A stretch of 64,000 bases of DNA from Vibrio syngnathi. GTDB lineage: Bacteria > Pseudomonadota > Gammaproteobacteria > Enterobacterales > Vibrionaceae. Where the stretch lies: NCBI RefSeq assembly GCF_002119525.1, contig NZ_CP017916.1, positions 186,001 through 250,000 of the forward strand, in the 5' to 3' direction. The position numbers and the translations under genes were made by a program. Each line of letters starts with the position of its first letter. The stretch's first letter is position 1. Under the pieces are notes generated by a model. The model saw only the letters and a list, made by a program, of their open reading frames with translations. It did not search any database and was not told where the DNA came from. Of the stretch, positions 48,351-56,580 are shown piece by piece.

Positions 48351-48977
48351 TTACGATAAAGGCGTGGGCGTTAAGGTATAAGTACAGCGTCTTTCGCCGG
48401 CAATAATGTGTTCAGTGCGGCTTACATGACACTCATTTTTGAGCAGTTCAGTGAAAACATTGAGCTCAGATTGGCATAGGCTAGGGCAACGAGTTGCTGC
48501 TTTGCAGATGGGGCAGTGGTTCTCAATTAAGATGTAGTGCTCATCATGTTCTTGAAGTTCAGCCATGTAGCCTTCATCTTCACGAAGTTGGGTGAGTTTT
48601 TCAAGCTTACTAATGAGTGAATCACAACCAGACAGTGCAGATTGATACTGCTTAAGTGTGTGTTGTTCACGCTCGGCAGCAACCTTAGCCAACCCTTCTT
48701 TACCAAACAGATTTTCTACAGCATCAATTACTTGAATAGTGAGTTCACCGTGTCGGTCTGAAAATTGGCTGTGGCCTTGTTGAGTTAAGGACCAATGGCG
48801 AGTCGGACGACCCACTTTTACTTTCACATCATGAAACGCAAGAGTACCGTCATCTTCCAGACTTTGCAGATGTTGCCTTGCACCCATTGTCGTCATGCCA
48901 AATTCTTCTGACAGTTGTTTCGCGGTTACCGCGCCTTGACGCTTAATGGTCTGTAAGATTTTGTCGCTTGTTTTCAT
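48351..48977 (-). CDS. SufR-like helix-turn-helix regulator with cysteine cluster
   Basis: A 208-residue regulator. The N-terminal winged helix (KQLSEEFGMTTMGARQHLQS, KVGRPTRHWSLT) is of the DeoR/ArsR-like type seen in SufR. The C-terminal domain has C155, C158, C164, C168, C183 and C198; the set C155-x12-C168-x14-C183-x14-C198 is nearly the C-x12-C-x13-C-x14-C set that holds the iron-sulfur cluster in cyanobacterial SufR. It may thus sense iron-sulfur or redox status. No suf gene is in the window. Function inferred only from these motifs. Confidence 0.78.
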   Translation of the reverse strand: MKTSDKILQTIKRQGAVTAKQLSEEFGMTTMGARQHLQSLEDDGTLAFHDVKVKVGRPTRHWSLTQQGHSQFSDRHGELTIQVIDAVENLFGKEGLAKVAAEREQHTLKQYQSALSGCDSLISKLEKLTQLREDEGYMAELQEHDEHYILIENHCPICKAATRCPSLCQSELNVFTELLKNECHVSRTEHIIAGERRCTYTLTPTPLS

Positions 48978-49086
48978 ACTATCTCTGCCTCATGAACTTT
49001 ACCATTATGAGGCAAGGTATTTATAAAGCAAACCATTTACTATAAGGCTGGTGAAATGCACAGATTATTGATGGCCAATAAAACAA

Positions 49087-49111
49087 AAGGCTGATACTTG
49101 GTATCAGCCTT
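49087..49111 (-). terminator. Terminator after glpX
   Basis: AAGGCTGATAC / GTATCAGCCTT, a perfect 11-bp stem with a 3-nt loop and T-rich tail on the minus strand. Confidence 0.85.
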
Positions 49112-49139
49112 CGTGCGTTTTGTTGAACCTAGTTTTGGT

Positions 49140-50147
49140 TTACAGGATGTGACCGATTACTTCTGGGTCTTTACGCTCTAGGTAGTGGATAGATTTGATG
49201 CGGCGAATCGTACGACAGCGACCACGGATAAGCAGTGTTTCTGTGGTTGCGATATTGCCTGTGCGAGTGATGCCTTCTAGAAGGTCACCCTTAGTAATAC
49301 CCGTTGCTGAGAACACAACATTATCGCTGCGTGCCATGTCTTCCATCTTCAGTACGATGCCCGCCGTTACGCCCATTTCTGCACAACGTTCTAGTTCAAG
49401 CTCACCGTGCTTGCGGTTCTCTTCTGTATCGCCTTTTACTTCATGACGAGGAAGAAGACGAGCGTGCATGTCACCGTCGAGTGCGCGAATGACCGCCGCA
49501 GAAACCACACCTTCAGGTGCGCCGCCGATGCAGTACATTACGTCTACTTCGCTATCTGGCATACACGTTAAGATAGAAGCTGCAACATCACCGTCTGGCA
49601 CAGCAAATACACGAACGCCCATGGCTTGCATGTCAGCGATGATTTGATCGTGACGAGGCTTAGCCAATGTGGTTACTACTAGAGTATCGAGTGTTTTACC
49701 TAGTGCTTTAGCGATGTTTTCTAGGTTTTCTGTTAGTGGCAGCTCTAGGTCAATCACGCCTTTAGCGCCAGGGCCTACTACCAACTTTTCCATGTACATA
49801 TCAGGCGCTTTAAGGAAGCTGCCTTTTTCGCCTGCAGCTAATACCGCCAATGCATTTGATTGACCCATTGCTGTCATGCGTGTCCCTTCAATTGGGTCAA
49901 CTGCGATGTCGACAGCGTCGCCGCCCACACCTACGTTTTCGCCGATGTATAGCATAGGTGCATCATCGATTTCACCTTCGCCGATAACGATCTCACCGCT
50001 AATTTCGGTTTTGTTTAATAGGCTACGCATTACTTCTACAGCAGCGCCATCTGCAGCGTTTTTATCGCCACGGCCAAGCCACTTGTAACCAGCTAGTGCT
50101 GCACCTTCTGTGACACGAGAGAATGACATTGCTAAATCGCGTTTCAT
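49140..50147 (-). CDS. glpX: Class II fructose-1,6-bisphosphatase
   Basis: Gluconeogenic hydrolysis of fructose 1,6-bisphosphate. From ATG 50147 (GGAG nine bases upstream) the product is 335 residues, starting MKRDLAMSFSRVTEGAALAG. Active-site segments IGEGEIDDAPMLYIGE, DIAVDPIEGTRMTAMGQ, DGDVAASIL and IGGAPEGVVSAA are intact. An upstream ATG at 50192 would add 15 non-family residues. Divergent from zapB, the usual vibrio/enterobacterial neighbour. Confidence 0.97.
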   Translation of the reverse strand: MKRDLAMSFSRVTEGAALAGYKWLGRGDKNAADGAAVEVMRSLLNKTEISGEIVIGEGEIDDAPMLYIGENVGVGGDAVDIAVDPIEGTRMTAMGQSNALAVLAAGEKGSFLKAPDMYMEKLVVGPGAKGVIDLELPLTENLENIAKALGKTLDTLVVTTLAKPRHDQIIADMQAMGVRVFAVPDGDVAASILTCMPDSEVDVMYCIGGAPEGVVSAAVIRALDGDMHARLLPRHEVKGDTEENRKHGELELERCAEMGVTAGIVLKMEDMARSDNVVFSATGITKGDLLEGITRTGNIATTETLLIRGRCRTIRRIKSIHYLERKDPEVIGHIL

Positions 50148-50471
50148 GCGGACTCCAAAATTTTCAAAGGGGGAATAGAAATTTCGCGGCAAATTTTATC
50201 ATATCCCAAAGGAAACGTTTGCCTTTTTGTTTTTTGGAGATTGCTCTCGATCAATTCGCAGTGGAAAACAGTTATTATTCATCAAAATAATCGGTTTGCC
50301 GTCGTGGTGGTAATCGTTCACGTCAATATTCGGTAAAAAGCGCTGTTTTTTTCATCGAATGGCGCAAAATATCGAATATATTGAGTGTTTATCCTTGCTC
50401 TGCTGAGTAGAATGGGGAAATAAGTGGAGTGAACCTTCACCATCAAACGGATAACTTAAAGGTAGGCCAGA
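50148..50471. other. Divergent spacer between glpX and zapB
   Basis: This stretch should hold both promoters. I see no clear operator; AT content is moderate, and an inverted AT-rich segment surrounds 50270-50292. Confidence 0.4.
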
Positions 50472-50714
50472 ATGTCTTTTGAAGTACTAGAGCAGCTAGA
50501 AGCAAAAATTCAAACAGCAGTAGATACAATTGCACTTCTTCAAATGGAAGTGGAAGAGCTTAAAGAAGAGAAACAAGCACTAGCAACAGAAGCTGGTGAG
50601 CTTAAAGCAAGCCGTCACGAGCTAGAGCAAAAAACTCAGCAAATGCAGGAAGAGCATTCAGCATGGCAAGATCGCATCCGTAACCTTCTTGGTAAAATGG
50701 ATGACGTAGAGTAA
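50472..50714 (+). CDS. zapB: Cell-division factor ZapB
   Basis: An 80-residue coiled-coil protein that links ZapA at the Z ring to the division site. Nearly the whole chain is heptad-patterned (EVLEQLEAKIQTAVDTIALL, EELKEEKQAL), and length and sequence match ZapB. Short spacing AGGCCAGA gives the binding site before ATG 50472. Ends in a strong terminator. Confidence 0.95.
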   Translation: MSFEVLEQLEAKIQTAVDTIALLQMEVEELKEEKQALATEAGELKASRHELEQKTQQMQEEHSAWQDRIRNLLGKMDDVE

Positions 50715-50733
50715 TCGACTCTTCAGATTTAAA

Positions 50734-50764
50734 AAAACGCCCGCTACTGAGTAGCGGGCGTTTT
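50734..50764 (+). terminator. Terminator after zapB
   Basis: AAAACGCCCGCTAC / GTAGCGGGCGTTTT, 14-bp perfect GC-rich stem with a 3-nt loop. Very strong in both directions, so it may also end rraA. Confidence 0.95.
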
Positions 50765-50823
50765 CGTTTGTGTTCTTATGTTTTGTGTTCTTTGGCTTGT
50801 TTTATTATTTGAAGCTGAGTGAG

Positions 50824-51342
50824 TTACTCGGCCTCTTCTTCTTCAACATCCAGATCGAGTTCTACATCCAAAGGCTCTGCCGAAAGAATAATGCCAGTGT
50901 TGTCTGCGTAGAGATAATCTTCCGGTAAGAAGGTCACGCTGCCAAAGTTCACAGGTACATCTAATTCGCCAACACCTTCTTGGCTCGCACCAACAGGGAT
51001 AGAAGCCAAAGCCTGAATACCAAGGTTCATGTCTTCTAGCTCATCGACTTCACGAACGCAGCCGTAAACCACAATACCTTCCCACTCATTGTCTTCAGCA
51101 AGTAGAGCAATCTCAGCATCGATCAGCGCTTTACGCAGTGAGCCGCCACCATCGATTAACAACACACGTCCCAAACCATCTTGCTCTAATACGGAGCGAA
51201 TTAAAGCGTTGTCTTCAAAACACTTTAATGTCGTGATCTGTCCTGCGAAGGATGCACGTCCACCGAAGTTGCTGAACATTGGCTCCACGACATCGACTTG
51301 ATCCAAATATATGTCGCACAGTGCTGAAGTGTTGTATTCCAT
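50824..51342 (-). CDS. rraA: Ribonuclease E activity regulator RraA
   Basis: Binds RNase E and slows mRNA decay. The 172-residue protein starts [20 protein letters not shown] and has the family segment [20 protein letters not shown] and [18 protein letters not shown]. It carries a strongly acidic tail ending [13 protein letters not shown], longer than in E. coli (161 residues). Lies 73 bp after menA on the same strand, the conserved menA-rraA order. Confidence 0.96.
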   Translation of the reverse strand: MEYNTSALCDIYLDQVDVVEPMFSNFGGRASFAGQITTLKCFEDNALIRSVLEQDGLGRVLLIDGGGSLRKALIDAEIALLAEDNEWEGIVVYGCVREVDELEDMNLGIQALASIPVGASQEGVGELDVPVNFGSVTFLPEDYLYADNTGIILSAEPLDVELDLDVEEEEAE

Positions 51343-51415
51343 TAGTATACCTTTTGAACAATGAGCTTACTTTGAGTATATCGGTGCTTGATCCCTTTGC
51401 AATGATTAGTCTCAT

Positions 51416-52333
51416 TTAACTCAATAGAGTTTGAGCTACGACAACCCCTGCAAACAATAGGTTAGTGACCAGTGAACATTTCACAATCACAGGCATCATT
51501 GGCGCGATCTGTGCTGGCTTTTCGGTTTCCCAAACGGCCTTGCCATGCTTGTAAACAATAATAATGCTCAGTAAAAACGGCAGGCTGATCCAGGCCGGTT
51601 TTTCTTGAATGAGCAGGTAGATAGCGAAAGAGGCAAGGGCGAGCCCAAGCAGTGCAAAATGATAGTGCTTGGCTTTGCGTTGCCCTAGGCGAACCGCCAT
51701 GGTGCGCTTACCACATTCGCTGTCGTTTTCGATATCACGCATGTTGTTGATATTGAGCACCGCAACCGCCATCAACCCGCAGCCTAGTGCAGGCAGAAAC
51801 AGGCTTGGCTCTACATGACCCGTATGTAAGAAGTAAGTACCAGAAACCCCTAACAAACCGAAGAAGATAAATACCGACAAGTCGCCAAGGCCAATATAAC
51901 CATAAGGTTTATTTCCCACGGTGTAAGCGATGGCAGCCATTATGGCTAATACGCCTAACGCGATGAAAGATAAGATGCTTTCAATCGATGTTAAGGCGTG
52001 AAAAATAAGAATCAGCCCTGCGATCATGGTAAATACGATATTGAGGATGATGGCTTGCTTCATGGTTTGCGCAGTCACCGCACCTGATTGCATTGCACGT
52101 GTTGGCCCTAGACGGTTTTCGTTGTCTGTGCCTTTTACCGCGTCGCCATAGTCATTGGCTAAGTTCGACAGAATCTGTAATAGAGTGGCGGTTAAAAAAG
52201 CCAATAGTGCGATTGATAAAGAAAAGTGACCACCGGCGAACGCTAAACTACTTCCTGTAAGAATAGAGACAAGTGCGAGAGGCAGAGTTTTTGGGCGTGC
52301 GGCATCTAGCCAAATCAGTAGAGATTGTTTCAT
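51416..52333 (-). CDS. menA: 1,4-dihydroxy-2-naphthoate polyprenyltransferase
   Basis: Inner-membrane enzyme that prenylates dihydroxynaphthoate in menaquinone synthesis, needed for anaerobic respiration. The 305-residue protein has about nine membrane segments; the first magnesium motif is NLANDYGDAVKGTDNENR and the second is NINNMRDIENDSECGKRTMA, both carrying the aspartates of UbiA-family enzymes. It begins MKQSLLIWLDAARPKTLPLA. It follows hslU after a terminator. Confidence 0.96.
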   Translation of the reverse strand: MKQSLLIWLDAARPKTLPLALVSILTGSSLAFAGGHFSLSIALLAFLTATLLQILSNLANDYGDAVKGTDNENRLGPTRAMQSGAVTAQTMKQAIILNIVFTMIAGLILIFHALTSIESILSFIALGVLAIMAAIAYTVGNKPYGYIGLGDLSVFIFFGLLGVSGTYFLHTGHVEPSLFLPALGCGLMAVAVLNINNMRDIENDSECGKRTMAVRLGQRKAKHYHFALLGLALASFAIYLLIQEKPAWISLPFLLSIIIVYKHGKAVWETEKPAQIAPMMPVIVKCSLVTNLLFAGVVVAQTLLS

Positions 52334-52406
52334 CGTAGGTCTAATTCTTTATAAGTCTTCGTTTCATACTGTGATTTGAGTATACGCCCATTTTTCGGGT
52401 AATAAA

Positions 52407-52429
52407 AAGCCCACTCGAAAGTGGGCCTT
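52407..52429 (-). terminator. Terminator after hslVU
   Basis: Hairpin AAGCCCAC / GTGGGCCTT with one bulge and a T run on the minus strand, 60 bp past the hslU stop. Confidence 0.78.
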
Positions 52430-52488
52430 GAATTCGCTTATTAGCTGCTATTTCTTTGAGATAGAGCAATAAGTTGGAGTTTGGTGTG

Positions 52489-53829
52489 CTACAGGATGAA
52501 GCGGCTTAGGTCTTCGTCTTCTACGAGCTCGCCAAGCTTAGATATTACGTAAGCTTCATCAATCACCAATTTGCTGCCTGCTCGGTCTGTTGCGTCGAAT
52601 GAAATCTCATCCATTAGGCGCTCCATGACTGTGTGCAGACGACGCGCACCGATGTTTTCTGTGGTTTCGTTGACACGCCATGCTGCATCAGCAATTTGGT
52701 TGATGCCATCTTCAGTGAACTCAATGCCGACATCTTCTGTTTTCATCAGGGCAATGTACTGTTCAGTCAGTGATGCCTTTGGCTCAGTAAGAATACGTTT
52801 GAAGTCGTGTGCTGATAGCGCTTCAAGTTCGACACGGATTGGCAGACGACCTTGCAGTTCAGGGATCAGATCTGACGGCTTAGCTACTTGGAATGCACCT
52901 GAAGTGATAAACAAGATGTGGTCAGTTTTAACCATACCGTGCTTAGTTGATACTGTGCTGCCTTCGATAAGAGGAAGCAGGTCACGTTGAACACCTTCAC
53001 GAGATACGTCTGGACCTGAGCTGTCGCCACGCTTACAGATTTTGTCGATCTCATCGATGAATACGATACCGTTGTTTTCAGCGTTGAAGATCGCGCTCTC
53101 TTTTAGCTCTTCCTGGTTCACAAGCTTCGCTGCTTCTTCTTCCGTCAGTGCTTTGAATGCGTCTTTGATTTTCATCTTACGCTTTTTCTTGGTGTCGCCC
53201 GCTAGATTTTGGAACATGCCTTGCAGCTGGTTGGTCATCTCTTCCATGCCCGGAGGTGACATGATTTCAACGCCCATTTGCGGCGCGGCTACATCAACTT
53301 CGATCTCTTTGTCGTCTAGCTTACCTTCACGCAGTTTCTTACGGAAAATCTGACGAGTGTTTGAAGAAGTTGTGTCTTCCGTTGATTGCTCGTTCTGACC
53401 CCAAGCATCACGTGCTGGTGGTAGAAGGGCATCAAGAATGCGTTCTTCAGCTTGCTCTTCAGCGCGGTATTGTACTTTTTCCATCGCTTGCTGGTGCGTC
53501 ATCTTGATCGCAACGTCCGTTAGGTCACGGATGATGGTTTCAACTTCTTTACCCACGTAGCCAACTTCGGTGAACTTAGTCGCTTCTACTTTGATGAAAG
53601 GCGCGTTTGCTAGTTTCGCTAGACGGCGAGCAATTTCAGTTTTACCCACACCCGTAGGGCCAATCATCAGGATGTTTTTTGGTGATACTTCAACACGCAG
53701 GCTTTCTTCAAGCTGCATACGACGCCAGCGGTTACGCAGTGCAATAGCCACTGAGCGCTTAGCGTTGTCTTGGCCGATAATGTGGCGATTGAGTTCGTGA
53801 ACAATTTCGCGAGGAGTCATCTCAGACAT
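52489..53829 (-). CDS. hslU: ATP-dependent protease ATPase subunit HslU
   Basis: Hexameric AAA+ unfoldase that feeds HslV. The 446-residue protein begins [20 protein letters not shown] and has Walker [15 protein letters not shown] (about 55-68), the GYVG pore loop in [10 protein letters not shown], Walker [15 protein letters not shown] and a conserved C-terminus ending DLSRFIL that docks into HslV. It follows hslV by 58 bp. Heat-shock control is expected from the family. Confidence 0.98.
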   Translation of the reverse strand: MSEMTPREIVHELNRHIIGQDNAKRSVAIALRNRWRRMQLEESLRVEVSPKNILMIGPTGVGKTEIARRLAKLANAPFIKVEATKFTEVGYVGKEVETIIRDLTDVAIKMTHQQAMEKVQYRAEEQAEERILDALLPPARDAWGQNEQSTEDTTSSNTRQIFRKKLREGKLDDKEIEVDVAAPQMGVEIMSPPGMEEMTNQLQGMFQNLAGDTKKKRKMKIKDAFKALTEEEAAKLVNQEELKESAIFNAENNGIVFIDEIDKICKRGDSSGPDVSREGVQRDLLPLIEGSTVSTKHGMVKTDHILFITSGAFQVAKPSDLIPELQGRLPIRVELEALSAHDFKRILTEPKASLTEQYIALMKTEDVGIEFTEDGINQIADAAWRVNETTENIGARRLHTVMERLMDEISFDATDRAGSKLVIDEAYVISKLGELVEDEDLSRFIL

Positions 53830-53887
53830 GGTTTTTCCTTAATTCTTTAATCACTGTTGAATACAACGTTATTGATGGAAGCGGTCG

Positions 53888-54436
53888 TTACTCGGGCTTT
53901 GGCAGCTCAACGGTGCTTTCTAGTTCTTCAATAGTGTGGTGATGGTTGGTGAATACACAGATATCGCCCGCAATGTTCAGCGACTTTTCTGCGATTTCAC
54001 GCGCATCTAAATCTGTATTTTCTAATAGTGCAGTAGCTGCTGCTTGAGCGAAGTTACCGCCCGAACCGATAGCAATCAGGTCGTTCTCTGGTTGAACTAC
54101 GTCACCGTTACCTGTGATGATTAGAGAAGCGGTCTCATCTGCTACTGCCAACAGTGCTTCTAACTTACGTAGAGCACGGTCACTACGCCAATCCTTCGCC
54201 AGCTCAACGGCAGCTTTGGTTAGGTGGCCTTGGTGCATTTGCAGCTTGCTTTCAAATTTTTCGAATAGCGTGAAAGCATCTGCGGTACCGCCAGCAAAAC
54301 CTGCCAGTACTTTGTTGTTGTATAGGCGACGTACTTTACGGGCATTGCCCTTCATTACAGTATTGCCTAGAGATACTTGTCCATCACCCGCGATGACGAC
54401 TTTATTATTACGACGTACAGATACAATGGTAGTCAC
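53888..54436 (-). CDS. hslV: ATP-dependent protease subunit HslV
   Basis: Proteasome-like peptidase. The 182-residue protein begins [20 protein letters not shown]; removal of Met exposes the catalytic threonine. [20 protein letters not shown] and [20 protein letters not shown] are family sequences. First gene of hslVU. Confidence 0.98.
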   Translation of the reverse strand: MTTIVSVRRNNKVVIAGDGQVSLGNTVMKGNARKVRRLYNNKVLAGFAGGTADAFTLFEKFESKLQMHQGHLTKAAVELAKDWRSDRALRKLEALLAVADETASLIITGNGDVVQPENDLIAIGSGGNFAQAAATALLENTDLDAREIAEKSLNIAGDICVFTNHHHTIEELESTVELPKPE

Positions 54437-54581
54437 GAGTAGGGCCTCTTAATATTTCTTATCTTTGGGTATAAAAAGTATATGAGGATGGTGCTCGGAT
54501 AATTCAAGGAAGGTCGAGTGATGTCGCGCAACTTATCGGCGGAAGTTGTAAGGAAATTTGGCAAAAGGGTGCGGATAAAAG

Positions 54582-54605
54582 AAAACCTCCACAATGGGAG
54601 GCTTT
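54582..54605 (-). terminator. Terminator after ftsN
   Basis: On the minus strand AAAGCCTCC / GGAGGTTTT with a 6-nt loop and T run (one mismatch next to the GC part). It lies about 70 bp past the ftsN stop, beyond a hexamer array. Confidence 0.75.
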
Positions 54606-54618
54606 CGGTGTTTGGCTT

Positions 54619-54660
54619 TTCTGCTTCTGCTTCTGCTTCTGCTTCTGCTTCTGCTTCTGC
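54619..54660. repeat. Seven-copy hexanucleotide repeat (TTCTGC)7
   Basis: TTCTGC is repeated seven times without error, 42 bp, between the ftsN stop codon and its terminator (GCAGAA on the ftsN mRNA). It is a clear slippage-prone microsatellite. Confidence 0.97.
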
Positions 54661-54673
54661 GGCAAATCTATAA

Positions 54674-55213
54674 CTACTGGGTGTCTTTCCAAATAGCACA
54701 AGGTTCGATTTTCGCTCGTTGCAGCTTATGGCGATCTCGCTCTGCATCTCGCTTCAATTTGTATGGTCCTAGAACCACACGATACCAGCTACTGCCATCC
54801 TTTTTACGGATTGAGCTTGAGATACCTTGGAAGGCAATATCCAACTTACGTGCTTCAGCTTGGCTTGAGGTTTTGTACGCGCCACATTGCATGATGTAAG
54901 GGATCTTCGAGATCTGTTGCTCTTTGGCTTTTACTTCAATCTCGCGGCTTGGCAAGGTTTCAACGTAGTCCCACTTCTCCTCTGGAGGCGGCGGAATGAC
55001 TTTTGTTGGTTTCGGCTTAGGCTTTGGTTTAGTTACCACTGGAGTCGGTGCTGGCGGCTCAGGGTCATTACTCAATAGGTAAAGTCCGTAACCAAAACCA
55101 CCGGCGAGGAGGATCGCCAAAAGACCACTACGCCATGGTTTACGGCGAGGGGTTTGTTTTTTGGTCGGTTTTTTCGTGCCACGACCGCGCTTTACATAAT
55201 CTCTATTAGCCAC
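54674..55213 (-). CDS. ftsN: Cell-division protein FtsN
   Basis: Bitopic division protein that activates septal peptidoglycan synthesis. From GTG 55213 the product is 179 residues, starting with the family MANRDYVKRGRG (basic cytosolic tail, GTG read as Met), one membrane segment at about 29-48 (SGLLAILLAGGFGYGLYLLS), a Pro/Lys-rich periplasmic linker, and a C-terminal SPOR domain (about 102-178) that binds denuded glycan. It is shorter than the 319-residue E. coli protein, mainly in the linker. An ATG four codons upstream (55225) is possible but gives a non-family start. Confidence 0.92.
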   Translation of the reverse strand: MANRDYVKRGRGTKKPTKKQTPRRKPWRSGLLAILLAGGFGYGLYLLSNDPEPPAPTPVVTKPKPKPKPTKVIPPPPEEKWDYVETLPSREIEVKAKEQQISKIPYIMQCGAYKTSSQAEARKLDIAFQGISSSIRKKDGSSWYRVVLGPYKLKRDAERDRHKLQRAKIEPCAIWKDTQ

Positions 55214-55335
55214 AAGACAATTCAATAGTTGCTGATTCTGCCCTCATGGTAATCCAGATTGAGTGAGGATAATAGTGCAGAAATGGAAGCGACACATCAA
55301 AATGTGCCGCAGAGTTATAAGGGTATTTATGAGAA

Positions 55336-56340
55336 CTACATTCGAGGTGGCGCAGTACTGCCTCGAACGACTAATTTAGCTTCAAGCAGGCGTGACCCTG
55401 CTTGTACATCGTTGCCTTTCAGTACGTCGAGCATCATCAGCATCGCTTGGCGTCCAATCTCATAACGAGGCTGAGAAATAGTCGTTAGCGGTGGATCGCA
55501 GTATTGAGCGAATTGGATATCATCGAAGCCAACAATCGATAGGTCTTGAGGAACACGTAAACCTAACTTCTTCGCTTCTTGAATCGCACCAATGGCCATC
55601 GCATCATTGTGACAGAAGATAGCGGTTGGTTGTTCAGGAAGAGCGAGTAATTGACGAACTGCTTGAGCGCCCGCTTCAAAGGTAAAGTCACCGACAGTGC
55701 TATAGGCTGGATTCATTGATACTCCTGCACGACGTAGCGCTTGCTGGTAGCCTTGTTGGCGGAACTTACAAAGCGTTGCTGATACTGGCCCAGAGATTTG
55801 TGCTATACGCTTATGACCTAACTGAGCTAGGTAGTTCACTGCTTCAAATGCTGAGGTCAGGTTATCGATGTGTACGGTAGGGAGTTCAAGCTCAGGGGCG
55901 AACTCACATGCCATCACCATCGGCGGTAAGTTTTTTTGTTCAGGCTTACTGACATCAAACGGATGGTCGGTACCAAGCAGTAGCATGCCATCAGCTTGTT
56001 TAGTGAATACTAAATTAACAAATGAAGACTCACGCTTCTTCTGTTGGCCGCTATCACCCAGTAGAACGAGGTAGTCATTTTCTACTGCGGCATCTTCGAT
56101 ACCACGAATGATCTCTGCGAAATAAGGGTCACAGATATCAGGAACAATAGTGATGATGGTTTTTGATTCGTTGCGACGTAAATTTCTAGCTAATGTATTG
56201 GGTGAGTATCCAGCTTCAAGTACTGCTGTCTCAACTCGCTTACGAGTAGAAACCGAGACTTTTTCAGGGTTCATCAATGCACGTGATACCGTGGCTGTTG
56301 AAACGCCTGCTAGCTGGGCAACATCCTTCATTGTCGCCAT
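55336..56340 (-). CDS. cytR: LacI-family regulator CytR
   Basis: Represses nucleoside uptake and catabolic genes together with CRP, released by cytidine; in V. cholerae it also affects natural competence and biofilm. The 334-residue protein has the LacI helix-turn-helix MKDVAQLAGVSTATVSRALM and the hinge ARNLRRNESKTI, followed by a ligand-binding domain (SIVGFDDIQFAQYCDPPLTT, EIGRQAMLMML). It lies between ftsN and priA, the conserved CytR position. Confidence 0.94.
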   Translation of the reverse strand: MATMKDVAQLAGVSTATVSRALMNPEKVSVSTRKRVETAVLEAGYSPNTLARNLRRNESKTIITIVPDICDPYFAEIIRGIEDAAVENDYLVLLGDSGQQKKRESSFVNLVFTKQADGMLLLGTDHPFDVSKPEQKNLPPMVMACEFAPELELPTVHIDNLTSAFEAVNYLAQLGHKRIAQISGPVSATLCKFRQQGYQQALRRAGVSMNPAYSTVGDFTFEAGAQAVRQLLALPEQPTAIFCHNDAMAIGAIQEAKKLGLRVPQDLSIVGFDDIQFAQYCDPPLTTISQPRYEIGRQAMLMMLDVLKGNDVQAGSRLLEAKLVVRGSTAPPRM

Positions 56341-56580
56341 AAATTAAACCCTCTTTTTAATTCCTTTGTTGCCTAAGTATCTAAGGCATGAATAATAAAT
56401 GTAATCGAATAGATATTGTGAAAGTGTTGCTAACACTTTTTTTATTGCAATATTTTATTCGTTTCACCCGTGTAAAGTTACGGCTAGATTAACAAAAATC
56501 ACATGACTAGTGTGAAGTTGCTCACGAGAAGTATGAAATATTTGTGAACAAACTTATCATTAGTTTTAACCCAAGTGGGT

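Noticed and set aside
54433..54747. Frames with Ala-Glu or Gln-Lys repeats antisense to and after ftsN
   Set aside because: They are translations of the (TTCTGC)7 microsatellite and have no family resemblance, binding site or conserved start.
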